Positions 55,431 to 63,588 of a stretch of 64,000 nucleotides of DNA are shown here, in pieces. Made by a program: the position numbers and the translations under genes. Each line of letters begins with the position of its first letter. Positions within the stretch are counted from its first letter, which is position 1. The notes under the pieces are model-generated. The model was not told where the DNA came from, did not search any database, and was given only the letters and a program-made list of their open reading frames with translations. The stretch is from Rubellimicrobium rubrum (GTDB taxonomy: Bacteria > Pseudomonadota > Alphaproteobacteria > Rhodobacterales > Rhodobacteraceae), in NCBI RefSeq assembly GCF_006152115.1, contig NZ_VDFU01000008.1:124001-188000 (forward strand), read 5' to 3'.

Positions 55431-56743
55431 TGGCCCGCGATCCGCTGCGCCAGAACGACCCGGTCCCTGGGACCTATCCATCGTCCTGGTATGCCGAGAG
55501 CGCGCAGGTCGCGGCTCCGCGCGGGCCCCTCAAGGGGGCGCAGCGCGCCGACGTGGCGATCGTGGGCGCGGGCTACACCGGACTCTGGGCGGCCAAGACG
55601 CTGGCCCAGCGGGGGCTGAAGCCCGTGATCCTCGAAGCGCATCGCGTCGGATGGGGCGCTTCGGGGCGCAACGGCGGGCAGGTGGGCACCGGCACCAACT
55701 GGGACCAGCGCAAGCTGGAGTCGCGGATGGGCCGGGACGCGGCGCGCGCCGTCTGGGACATCTGCGAGGACGGCAAGCGCCAGCTTCGCGAGTTCTGCGC
55801 CGCCGAGGCGCCCGAGGCGAACTACCTTCCCGGCGTGGCACACGGGGAATACTCGGCGTCCGAAGCGCGGGACTCCCGCGCCGGCGCGGAGCATCTGGCA
55901 CGCCACTACGGCTATGACCGGATCGAGGTCATGGACCGCGACGCGTTCCGGGCGCTGGTGAAGTCGCCTTTGTATGTCGGGGGGGTGCTGGACCGGGGGG
56001 CGGGGCATGTGCATCCGCTGCGCTATGCCCTGGCGCTGGCGCGCGCGGCCGAGCGGGCGGGGGCGGTGATCCACGAGGGTTCCATCGTCCTGGGGATCGA
56101 AAAAGGCCAGCCCGCCGTTCTGCGGACCAAGGACGGAGAGCTGCGGGCCGATCACGTGATCCTCGCGGGGAACGGCTACATGCCTGACCTCGATCCGCAG
56201 GTCGCGGCCCGCGTCATGCCGATCAACAGCTTCATCGGCGCGACCGAGCCCCTGCCCGACCGCTGGCAGGACGTGTTGGCCGAGGACATCGCCGTGGCGG
56301 ATTCCAAGTTCGTGGTGAACTACTTCCGCTTCTCCGAAGACCGCCGTTTCCTGTTCGGCGGGCGCGAGAGCTACGGCCTGGGCTTCCCAAAGGACATAGG
56401 CGGGCCGCTGCGGCGACGACTCGCGGATCTGTTCCCGCAACTGACTGGGGCAAAGATCGAGCATGTCTGGGGCGGAACGCTGGGGATCACCATGACGCGG
56501 CTGCCGCTGCTGTTGCGGGTCGCGCCCAACATCCTGTCGGGGGGCGGCTTCTCGGGCCATGGGGTCGCACTGTCGGGGATCTCGGGCCGGGCCATGGCCG
56601 AAGCGGTCCTGGGTCAGGCGGGCCGCTTCGACGCGCTCTCCCTCCTTCCCACACCGCGCTTTCCTGGCGGGGCGCTCGCGCGGGCGCCGCTCCTCACCCT
56701 GGCCATGACTTGGTACGCCATGCGGGACCGGCTGGGCATCTGA
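55430..56743 (+). CDS. puuB: Gamma-glutamylputrescine oxidase-like FAD enzyme
   Basis: 437 residues. It starts with a short lead (ARDPLRQNDPVPGTYPSSWY), then the FAD site ADVAIVGAGYTGLWAAKTLA and GWGASGRNGGQVGTG, which is the arrangement of PuuB and related DAO-family amine oxidoreductases. Later parts include FVVNYFRFSEDRRFLFGGRE and IEHVWGGTLGITMTRLPLL. The probable reaction is oxidation of the terminal amine of a gamma-glutamyl polyamine to the aldehyde. Coupled to the puuA-like gene. Confidence 0.88.
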   Translation: MARDPLRQNDPVPGTYPSSWYAESAQVAAPRGPLKGAQRADVAIVGAGYTGLWAAKTLAQRGLKPVILEAHRVGWGASGRNGGQVGTGTNWDQRKLESRMGRDAARAVWDICEDGKRQLREFCAAEAPEANYLPGVAHGEYSASEARDSRAGAEHLARHYGYDRIEVMDRDAFRALVKSPLYVGGVLDRGAGHVHPLRYALALARAAERAGAVIHEGSIVLGIEKGQPAVLRTKDGELRADHVILAGNGYMPDLDPQVAARVMPINSFIGATEPLPDRWQDVLAEDIAVADSKFVVNYFRFSEDRRFLFGGRESYGLGFPKDIGGPLRRRLADLFPQLTGAKIEHVWGGTLGITMTRLPLLLRVAPNILSGGGFSGHGVALSGISGRAMAEAVLGQAGRFDALSLLPTPRFPGGALARAPLLTLAMTWYAMRDRLGI

Positions 56744-56885
56744 GCCGACCACCGGCGCAAGACGTCGCGAGAGGAGCCGGGCGCCGCGCAAGGACCTTGC
56801 GTAGCAGGCCCCCTGGCTCGCGAGGGCCGGCATTGCCCGAGGCATGACGCACAGGTTAAGAAGGCTCAGCACGAGGAGAGCCGCC

Positions 56886-58253
56886 ATGAACGACCAAAGC
56901 CCCAATTCCTGGGAGTCGCGGGCCGACGCCGCCACCTTCTACGGCTTCACGGACCTGCCAAGCGTCCGGGACCGTGGCGCGGTCGTTCTCACGCATGGCA
57001 AGGGCCCCTACATCTACGACGTCCACGGGCGCGAATACCTCGATGCGAACTCGGGCCTTTGGAACATGGTGGCGGGCTTCGACCACCCCGGCCTGATCGC
57101 CGCCGCGCAGGAGCAGTACGCCCGTTTCCCCGGCTACCATGCCTTTTTCGGTCGTTTGTCCGACCAGACCGTGATGCTGAGCGAGAAGCTCGTGGAGGTG
57201 TCGCCCTTCGAGACGGGCAAGGTGTTCTACACCAACTCCGGCTCCGAGGCGAACGACACCCTGGTCAAGATGCTCTGGTTCCTCCACGCCTCGGAGGGGA
57301 ACCCACAGCGGCGCAAGATCCTGACCCGCGTCAACGCCTATCACGGCGTGACCGCCGTCTCGGCCTCCATGACCGGCAAGCCCTACAACTCGGTCTTCGG
57401 CCTCCCCCTGCCCGGCTTCATCCACCTGACCTGCCCGCACTACTGGCGCAACGGCGCGGAGGGCGAGACCGAGGAGCAGTTCACGCAGCGCATGGCCGAC
57501 GAACTGGAAGAGGTCATCGCGCGCGAAGGGGCCGACACCATCGCGGGCTTCGTGGCCGAGCCGGTCATGGGCGCAGGTGGCGTGATCGTGCCGTCCAAGG
57601 GTTACTTCCAGGCGATACACCCGATCCTGAAGCGGCACGGCATCCCGCTGATCTCGGATGAGGTGATCACCGGCTTCGGGCGGACGGGGAACACCTGGGG
57701 CTGCGAAACCTTCGGCTATATGCCCGACGCCATCATCTCCTCCAAGAACCTGACCGCCGGGTTCTTTCCGATGGGTGCCGTGATCCTGGGGCCGGAACTG
57801 ACCGACCGCCTGCAGCGTGCCTCCGAGGCCATCGAGGAGTTCCCGCACGGCTTCACCGCCTCGGGTCACCCCGTGGGCTGCGCCATCGCGCTCAAGGCCA
57901 TCGACGTGGTGATGAATGAAGGGCTGGCCGACAACGTCAAGCGTCTGACGCCCAGGTTCCAGGCCGGCATGGCCAGACTGGCCGAGAACCCGAACATCGG
58001 GGAATGGCGCGGCGTGGGCCTGATGGGAGCGTTGGAGGCTGTCGCGGACAAGGCCACCAAGCGGCCTTTCGACGGCAAGCTGTCGGTGTCCGAGCGCATC
58101 GCCAACACCTGCACCGATCAGGGGCTGATCTGCCGACCGCTGGGCCAGAGCATCGTTCTCGCCCCGCCGTTCATCATGACCGAGCCGCAGATGGACGAGA
58201 TGTTCACCAAGCTGGGTCAAGCGCTCGACAAGGTGTTCGCCGAGGTGGCCTGA
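56886..58253 (+). CDS. Class III aminotransferase (polyamine/omega-amino acid type)
   Basis: 455 residues, PLP-dependent. The pattern is close to putrescine-pyruvate (SpuC-type) and other omega-aminotransferases: GREYLDANSGLWNMVAGFDH, YTNSGSEANDTLVKM, RVNAYHGVTAVSASMTGKP, LISDEVITGFGRTGNTWG and ISSKNLTAGFFPMGAV with the PLP lysine. It would deaminate putrescine or a similar amine directly, an alternative to the glutamylated route encoded upstream. ATG 56886 follows GGAGAG; an upstream ATG at 56844 adds 14 basic residues not seen in the family. A hairpin terminator follows. Confidence 0.9.
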   Translation: MNDQSPNSWESRADAATFYGFTDLPSVRDRGAVVLTHGKGPYIYDVHGREYLDANSGLWNMVAGFDHPGLIAAAQEQYARFPGYHAFFGRLSDQTVMLSEKLVEVSPFETGKVFYTNSGSEANDTLVKMLWFLHASEGNPQRRKILTRVNAYHGVTAVSASMTGKPYNSVFGLPLPGFIHLTCPHYWRNGAEGETEEQFTQRMADELEEVIAREGADTIAGFVAEPVMGAGGVIVPSKGYFQAIHPILKRHGIPLISDEVITGFGRTGNTWGCETFGYMPDAIISSKNLTAGFFPMGAVILGPELTDRLQRASEAIEEFPHGFTASGHPVGCAIALKAIDVVMNEGLADNVKRLTPRFQAGMARLAENPNIGEWRGVGLMGALEAVADKATKRPFDGKLSVSERIANTCTDQGLICRPLGQSIVLAPPFIMTEPQMDEMFTKLGQALDKVFAEVA

Positions 58254-58258
58254 CGCAC

Positions 58259-58276
58259 GGGGAGCCCCGGCTCCCC
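58259..58276. terminator. Terminator hairpin between the aminotransferase gene and phaR
   Basis: A 7-bp stem, ggggagc (58259-58265) and gctcccc (58270-58276), loop cccg, is followed on the + strand by GCCGTTT. It lies six bases after the aminotransferase stop and about 24 bases from the convergent phaR stop, so it could serve both. Confidence 0.6.
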
Positions 58277-58299
58277 GCCGTTTCCGACCGGCATAGAGC

Positions 58300-58782
58300 T
58301 CAGCGCTTCTCTTCGTCGTCCTTTGCGGGCCCCGAGGACCCCGGCATGAGCCCGCCGCTCATGGCCTTGAAAAAGGCTTCCTGCTGGGCTCGGATCGCCT
58401 CGAAGCCCGGAAGCTTCGTGATCGGGTTGCCCTTGGTCATCTGCTCCAGCACCTTCGACTGGCTTTCGCGCAGCATCTCGAAGCTGGCAGCAAGGAACTG
58501 GGGCATCACCGTCGCGGCCTGTGTCGTATAGGTCCGCACGAGCGAGGTCAGCACGTCCGTGGGCAACACGTTCTCGCCACGCGACTCGTGCTCTGCGATG
58601 ATCTGGAGGAGGTATTGCCGCGTCAGGTCGTCGCCGGACTTGAGATCCACGATCTGAACATCCCGGCCCTGACGGATGAAGAGCGCGATGTCCTCCAAGG
58701 TCACGTAGTCGCTGGTTTCCGTGTTGTAGAGGCGACGGCTGGCGTAACGCTTGATCAGGAGCGGCTTGTCATTGTCAGGCAT
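58300..58782 (-). CDS. phaR: Polyhydroxyalkanoate synthesis repressor PhaR
   Basis: 160-residue DNA-binding repressor that senses PHB granules and controls phasin and its own gene. The start DKPLLIKRYASRRLYNTETS with DYVTLEDIALFIRQGRDVQI is the PhaR N-terminal DNA-binding domain; the middle has PTDVLTSLVRTYTTQAATVM, a helical PHB-associated part, and the tail is acidic. ATG 58782 is used where the family begins. A CTGC-N4-GCAA element lies just upstream, in line with autoregulation. Confidence 0.94.
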   Translation of the reverse strand: MPDNDKPLLIKRYASRRLYNTETSDYVTLEDIALFIRQGRDVQIVDLKSGDDLTRQYLLQIIAEHESRGENVLPTDVLTSLVRTYTTQAATVMPQFLAASFEMLRESQSKVLEQMTKGNPITKLPGFEAIRAQQEAFFKAMSGGLMPGSSGPAKDDEEKR

Positions 58783-58797
58783 GGACGGCTCCGGTTG

Positions 58798-58809
58798 CTG
58801 CACGTGCAA
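58798..58809. promoter_or_regulatory. Candidate PhaR operator upstream of phaR
   Basis: CTGCACGTGCAA (58798-58809) fits CTGC-N4-GCAG with one change in the last base. It lies about 16 bases before the phaR start codon. Autorepression is known for PhaR in Paracoccus denitrificans and Rhodobacter sphaeroides. Confidence 0.55.
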
Positions 58810-58840
58810 ACAGCCTAGGCCCGGTCAGGACAAAAGGAAA

Positions 58841-58864
58841 GGGCGGACCCGCATGGGCCCGCCC
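58841..58864 (-). terminator. Terminator after phaP
   Basis: Arms 58841-58850 and 58855-58864 pair (one mismatch) around a gcat loop; on the minus strand the hairpin is followed by TTTCCTTTTG, a T-rich run. A second 7-bp hairpin (58868-58874 and 58880-58886) lies just before it. It should end phaP transcripts, leaving phaR to its own promoter. Confidence 0.65.
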
Positions 58865-58922
58865 CTCACCGCTGCCGGGCAGCGGTCAATCCTTGATCAG
58901 GTGCCGAAGCCCCCGATAGCGA

Positions 58923-59384
58923 TCAGACATTCGTGGAGGTCGAGGTCGTCTGGACGCCGGTCTTGGCGGCGTTGGTGATGTCGGTGGTCGCCTTGCGGGC
59001 GGCGTTGGTCATGTCCTCGGACATGTCCTTGCCGGCGGCGAGCATCAGCTCGAGCGTTTCGGTCTGGACGCGTTTGGCGATGTCGGCAAAGGCGGCCATG
59101 TGCTCGGCGGCGGCTTCGGCGGAGGTGGACATGAAGTCGGTGATCGACTTGGCGTAGTCCGCGGGATCGGCCTTGGCCTGGGTCACGGAGGTCAGCTTGG
59201 ACAAGGTGTCCTGCATCCAGCGGGCCGACAGGTCGGTGGACTTCTGCGCGGCTTCGATGGCGACGGTGGACAGCTTTTCGGCCAGGGCGGCTTGGGACTT
59301 GGCGAGGTTCTCAACGGACGAGGTGTCCACGGGGAAGTTCGTCATCGCGTCTTTCATCATCTGGGCGTAATCGGTCGAAGCCAT
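58923..59384 (-). CDS. phaP: Phasin (PHA granule-associated protein)
   Basis: 153 residues, almost entirely helical and amphipathic, with the phasin pattern MKDAMTNFPVDTSSVENLAK, AIEAAQKSTDLSARWMQDTL, SAEAAAEHMAAFADIAKRVQ and a C-terminal Ala/Thr-rich end. Phasins coat PHB granules and are usually the most abundant protein there. The gene has a promoter-like element overlapped by two perfect PhaR-type sites, and it lies between phaC and phaR on the same strand. Confidence 0.9.
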   Translation of the reverse strand: MASTDYAQMMKDAMTNFPVDTSSVENLAKSQAALAEKLSTVAIEAAQKSTDLSARWMQDTLSKLTSVTQAKADPADYAKSITDFMSTSAEAAAEHMAAFADIAKRVQTETLELMLAAGKDMSEDMTNAARKATTDITNAAKTGVQTTSTSTNV

Positions 59385-59440
59385 GTCGGCATCCTTTCGG
59401 AAATGGAGGCGACCCGGTCGCCCCTGTGTTCAGCACGATG

Positions 59441-59469
59441 AATATGGATGCTGCACTGCAGCATTGCAA
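59441..59469 (-). promoter_or_regulatory. phaP: Candidate phaP promoter
   Basis: On the minus strand TTGCAA (59464-59469) and CATATT (59441-59446) are spaced by 17 bases, ahead of phaP with its start at 59384. One perfect PhaR-type site lies inside the spacer. Confidence 0.55.
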
Positions 59470-59489
59470 GGGTTGTTTCTGCGGTGCAG
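59451..59489. promoter_or_regulatory. Two candidate PhaR operators upstream of phaP
   Basis: CTGCACTGCAG (59451-59461) and CTGCGGTGCAG (59479-59489) both fit CTGC-N3-GCAG perfectly, with 28 bases between their starts. The first lies between the -35 and -10 elements, the second just upstream of the -35. This would let PhaR block RNA polymerase directly and bind cooperatively. Confidence 0.75.
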
Positions 59490-59530
59490 CGCTGGAGCGG
59501 CGGGAAATGGCGCGCCCGATTGCCGCAGGG

Positions 59531-61348
59531 TCACGCGGCGTCGGGCTTGGCCGTCACATAGGTCCCTGGTGCCGGGGCCAGCGCGGGATGTCTCGCATCG
59601 CCCGGCTCTCGGGCAGGGACCAGATCACCCGAACGCTGGGCCAGCCACTCGCCCCAGCGCGGCCACCAGCTGCCCTCGTGCTTCTCGGCAATCCTGAACC
59701 AGTCCTCGGGCGCAGCATGCAGGTCATGGCCGGTCCAGTGGCCGTACTTCTTCTTGGTGGGCGGGTTCACGATCCCGGCGATGTGACCTGACTCGGACAG
59801 GATGAAGGTCTTGTCCGCAGCACCCATCTGCTGGACGCCGCGATAGGAGGATTTCCATCCCGCGATGTGGTCGGTCTCGCAAGCCACGGCGCAAAGGGGC
59901 ACCGTGACCTCGGAGATGTGGACCGTCTCGCCGCAGATCGGGAAACCCGTGGTCGCGAAGCGGTCGCCCTGGCAGAGGCCACGCAGGTATTCGACGGCCA
60001 TCTTGGCGGGCAGGTTCGTGGAGTCCCCGTTCCAGTAAAGCAGGTCGAAGGCCGGCGGCGTCTGCCCCAGCATGTAGGACCGGATCGCCGGCTGGTAGAT
60101 CAGGTCGTTGGACCGCAGATAGCTGAAGGTCCGCGACATGAAGAAGGCTTCAAGGATGCCCTTCTCCATCGACTCCTTCTCGATCCCGTCCACGAAGTCG
60201 TCGTCGAGGAAGACCCCGACCTCCCCCTGGTCCGAGAAGTCGGTCAGCGTCGTGAAGAAGGTGGCGCTGTTGATCGAATTGTCACCGTGGTTCCTGAGCA
60301 GCCCGAGGGTCAGAGCCAGCGTGGTCCCGGCGATGCAGTAGCCCACGGCGTTGACGACATCGGTCCCGCAGATCGCCTTCACCTCGCGGATGGCCGTCAG
60401 GTAGCCGTCCTCGACATAGTGGTCCAGCGAGGTGTCCTTGTAGGACGGATCGGGATTCACCCAGGACACGACGAACAGCGTGAATCCCTGATCCACCACC
60501 CATTTGATAAGGCTGTTCTGGGCCTTGAGGTCGAGAATGTAATATTTGTTGATCCAGGGCGGGAAGATGAGCAGGGGAATCTCGCGCACCTGCTCGGTCG
60601 TGGGCCTGTACTGGATCAACTCGAACATGCGGTTGCGAAACACCACCTCGCCCGGCGTGGTGGCGAGGTTCTCTCCGACCTTGAACGCGCTCTCGTCCGC
60701 AAGACGGACGATCAGTTCGCCATCGTTGCGCTCCAGGTCCGTTACGAGGTTGGTCAGGCCGTCCACGAGGGACTGGCCGTTGGTTTCCACGGCGCGCTCC
60801 AGCGCGTCGGGATTGGTGGCGAGAAAGTTCGTGGGTGCGAGCATGTCCACGATCTGCTTCGAGAAGTACTGAAGCCGCCGTTTGTCGCGTTCGGACAAGC
60901 CGTCAGTCTGCGCCACTGCCTTCTGAACGGCGTCCGCGTTGATCAGGTACTGCTGCTTCCAGAAGTTGAACCAGGGGTGCGTATCCCAGAGCGGGTTCGA
61001 GAACCGCCTGTCCTTTGGACCGGGATCTTCGGGCGCCTTGAACGGGCCCTTGGCAAGCGCGGCTTGCGCTTCGGCGAAATGCGCCAGCGTCTTGCCCCAG
61101 TAGCCGGCCTGCAGCTCGATCACCTTGGCGGGGTGCTCCACGGCTTCGGCCATCCAAGCCTGCATCGCCTTGAGATAAAGCTCCTGCGACGGACCCTGGA
61201 GAGCGGCTGGCACCTTCTTGCGCTTCGCCATTATGCCTACGAGGCGCTTTGTCAGCACGTCGATCTTTTTCAAGTTTGCTTCGAAAAGCTCAAGATTGCG
61301 GCCCGTTTGCTCCACTCCTCCGTTCGTATCCGCACTGTCGGTTGCCAT
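59531..61348 (-). CDS. phaC: Polyhydroxyalkanoate synthase, class I
   Basis: Polymerises (R)-3-hydroxyacyl-CoA to PHA on the granule surface. The 605-residue protein has the lipase-like box VGYCIAGTT with the nucleophile C338, the synthase regions FPPWINKYYILDLKAQNSLI and SWVNPDPSYKDTSLDHYVED, a catalytic Asp region (YWNGDSTNLPAKMAVEY) and the catalytic His in LSESGHIAGIVNPP. Length and single-gene form place it in class I (short-chain monomers). It is divergent from phaZ with 92 bases between starts, where a TTGC-N4-GCAG element lies. Confidence 0.95.
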   Translation of the reverse strand: MATDSADTNGGVEQTGRNLELFEANLKKIDVLTKRLVGIMAKRKKVPAALQGPSQELYLKAMQAWMAEAVEHPAKVIELQAGYWGKTLAHFAEAQAALAKGPFKAPEDPGPKDRRFSNPLWDTHPWFNFWKQQYLINADAVQKAVAQTDGLSERDKRRLQYFSKQIVDMLAPTNFLATNPDALERAVETNGQSLVDGLTNLVTDLERNDGELIVRLADESAFKVGENLATTPGEVVFRNRMFELIQYRPTTEQVREIPLLIFPPWINKYYILDLKAQNSLIKWVVDQGFTLFVVSWVNPDPSYKDTSLDHYVEDGYLTAIREVKAICGTDVVNAVGYCIAGTTLALTLGLLRNHGDNSINSATFFTTLTDFSDQGEVGVFLDDDFVDGIEKESMEKGILEAFFMSRTFSYLRSNDLIYQPAIRSYMLGQTPPAFDLLYWNGDSTNLPAKMAVEYLRGLCQGDRFATTGFPICGETVHISEVTVPLCAVACETDHIAGWKSSYRGVQQMGAADKTFILSESGHIAGIVNPPTKKKYGHWTGHDLHAAPEDWFRIAEKHEGSWWPRWGEWLAQRSGDLVPAREPGDARHPALAPAPGTYVTAKPDAA

Positions 61349-61369
61349 GAGCGGAACTCCGTTTTAGTT

Positions 61370-61381
61370 TTGCAGTTGCAG
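61370..61381. promoter_or_regulatory. Candidate PhaR operator between phaC and phaZ
   Basis: TTGCAGTTGCAG (61370-61381) fits (C/T)TGC-N4-GCAG with one change at the first base, in the divergent gap between phaC and phaZ. It would allow PhaR to affect both genes. Confidence 0.5.
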
Positions 61382-61440
61382 CATAAGGCGTTGGCAAGGT
61401 CCTCGGTGCGACCCTGTCCGCATCGAGCGGGAGACCTGAC

Positions 61441-62733
61441 GTGAAGTATATGTTGACGTATGACCTGATGGAAAGTGTGCGCAACACCAACCAGTGGCTG
61501 GGGGCGACGGCACGGGCCATGGGTGCCTATCCGGTGATGGCCGCGACGGGCAACCCATTGGTCGAGTGGGTCAAGGCCTGGGGCGACGTGACCGAGCGGA
61601 CCTTTGCCCGGATGGTGGTTAAGCCCGACTGGGGCATTTCGGCTGTCACCGGCGACGACGGGCGCGACCACACGGTGCGAATCGAAACGCTGGTCAGCAA
61701 GCCTTTCGGCAACCTTCTCCATTTCCGGGCACCGGGGCGGTTCCCGCGCCAGCGCCGCGTCCTCATCGTTGCGCCGATGTCGGGGCACTATGCGACGCTG
61801 CTGCGCAAGACGGTGATCTCCCTGCTGCCGGACTGCGAGGTGTTCATCACCGACTGGCACAACGCCCGCGACATTCCCGTGTCCGAAGGCAAGTTCGACA
61901 TCGAGGACTATACTCTCTATGTGGCCGAGTTCATGCGCCACTTGGGACCTGACGTTCATGTGATGGCGATCTGCCAGCCCGCGCCGCTGGTTCTGGCTGC
62001 AACGGCCATCCTCGCCGAAGAGGCCCCGGAAGCGCAGCCCCGGTCGCTGATCCTTGTGGGCGGGCCGATCGACCCGGACGCCAACGCGACCGACGTGACC
62101 GACTTCGGTCGCCGCGTGACCATGGGCCAGCTCGAACAGCTCGTGATCCAGCAGGTGGGCTTCAAGTACAAGGGCGTGGGCCGGATGGTCTATCCGGGGC
62201 TGCTGCAGCTGGCGTCGTTCATGTCCATGAACGCCCAGACCCATAACCGGAGCTTCGTGGACCAGATCTTCCGCGCCGCCAAAGGCGAGACGTCGGACCA
62301 CGACAAGCACAACGCGTTCTATGATGAGTACCTGGCTGTCATGGACATGACGGCCGAGTTCTACCTGTCCACCGTGGAACGCGTCTTCAAAGGCCGTGAG
62401 ATCGCCCGCAACGTCTTTACGGTCGCGGGTCGCACGGTGGATATGGGCCGCATCAACTCGGTGGCCGTGATGGTGGTCGAAGGCGAGAAGGACGACATCT
62501 CCGCCCCCGGGCAATGCCTTGCCGCGCTCGACCTGCTGACCGGACTGCCCAAGGCCAAGAAGGCTGCCCATCTGGAACCCAAGGCGGGCCATTATGGGAT
62601 CTTTGCGGGCAAGAGCTGGCGCGACAACATCCGCCCGCTCGTGCTCAAGTTCATGGATGAAAACAGCGGCCTTGTGGAACGGCGGCCCCGGGCTGTCTCG
62701 ATGCTGCCGATCGTCGCCGCGCAGGGCGAATAG
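61441..62733 (+). CDS. phaZ: Intracellular PHB depolymerase
   Basis: 430 residues. Degrades PHB granules, the opposite of PhaC. It begins MKYMLTYDLMESVRNTNQWL like other intracellular depolymerases of this group, has the unusual nucleophile box MAICQPAP (C178, in place of the serine lipase box), IVAPMSGHYATLLRKTVISL and VFITDWHNARDIP (oxyanion region), and EPKAGHYGIFAG with the catalytic His. The start is GTG 61441, preceded by GGGAGA. Its stop is TAG and abuts the next gene's end. Confidence 0.94.
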   Translation: MKYMLTYDLMESVRNTNQWLGATARAMGAYPVMAATGNPLVEWVKAWGDVTERTFARMVVKPDWGISAVTGDDGRDHTVRIETLVSKPFGNLLHFRAPGRFPRQRRVLIVAPMSGHYATLLRKTVISLLPDCEVFITDWHNARDIPVSEGKFDIEDYTLYVAEFMRHLGPDVHVMAICQPAPLVLAATAILAEEAPEAQPRSLILVGGPIDPDANATDVTDFGRRVTMGQLEQLVIQQVGFKYKGVGRMVYPGLLQLASFMSMNAQTHNRSFVDQIFRAAKGETSDHDKHNAFYDEYLAVMDMTAEFYLSTVERVFKGREIARNVFTVAGRTVDMGRINSVAVMVVEGEKDDISAPGQCLAALDLLTGLPKAKKAAHLEPKAGHYGIFAGKSWRDNIRPLVLKFMDENSGLVERRPRAVSMLPIVAAQGE

Positions 62734-63588
62734 TCAGAGCCTATGGGCCCAGTCGACCGTCCGCCGCACAAGGGGGGCGGTCTGGCCCGGGCTTTTTACC
62801 GCGCCAGCCATCACATGGCCCATGGGGTCGTCGCCGGGTCCGGGCGTCAGCACGATCCGGCGGGCGGGCCCCCGCCAGCGGCGCATGACCGCCGACGTCA
62901 GGCCGGGGTCCACCACCTGATCGGAATCAGCATAGGCGAACAGCGCCGGCGCATCGATCGCATCGAGATCGGCCCGACGCACGGCGCGCACTGCCTGGGC
63001 CATCGGGGCATAAGCCTGGACGGGGTAGCGCGGGGTCCAGATGCCGGTCGTGTCGATCACGGGCGCCCCAACCTCCCCCCGGATCAGGAGCGGCCCCCAC
63101 CAGCTGGACAGCGGCGCATCCAGCACGGCCTGAAGACGACGCAGCCGCACCCCGTAATGGGGCGAGATCATGACGGCGCCCGCGACCGCCTCGGCTCGGG
63201 CCAAGGCCAGCGTGAGGAGCGTGCCGCCCGTCGAGCAGGCGATGGCGAGGACCCGTTCCCCGATGATGCGCCCGATGGCCAAGGCTTCGGCCACGTCGGC
63301 CTGCCAGTCCGGCAGGGTGGCCCGCCCCATGGCCGAGCCGTCCTGGCCATGGCCGGTCAGCCGGGCCCCGTACAGGTTCGCCCCCAGTTCCTCGGCGACC
63401 CGCTCGGGGTAGGGCGATAGCTCGCGACGGCTGGCCGAGAAGCCGTGGATGAAGACCACGGACCACGGCGTCCGTTCCGGCGCACCCGCCCAGGTCACGC
63501 GTTTTTCGCAGCCCGGCCGGAGATGCGGCACGCGAGCCTCGCGCGCCGCGAGCCAAGCCTCCATCCCGGCGGGCGGCGGAAGCGTCAC
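62734..63588 (-). CDS. Alpha/beta hydrolase
   Basis: 284 residues. The fold is seen in WSVVFIHGFSASRRELSPY (oxyanion strand), LYGARLTGHGQDG, the nucleophile elbow VLAIACSTGGTLLTLAL (S in CSTGG), ALFAYADSDQVVDP (Asp) and DPMGHVMAG (His). The substrate is unknown; it resembles carboxylesterase-type lipases. GTG 63588 overlaps the upstream gene's stop by four bases (GTGA), so both hydrolases are in one transcript. It converges on phaZ with no gap between stops. Confidence 0.82.
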   Translation of the reverse strand: MTLPPPAGMEAWLAAREARVPHLRPGCEKRVTWAGAPERTPWSVVFIHGFSASRRELSPYPERVAEELGANLYGARLTGHGQDGSAMGRATLPDWQADVAEALAIGRIIGERVLAIACSTGGTLLTLALARAEAVAGAVMISPHYGVRLRRLQAVLDAPLSSWWGPLLIRGEVGAPVIDTTGIWTPRYPVQAYAPMAQAVRAVRRADLDAIDAPALFAYADSDQVVDPGLTSAVMRRWRGPARRIVLTPGPGDDPMGHVMAGAVKSPGQTAPLVRRTVDWAHRL

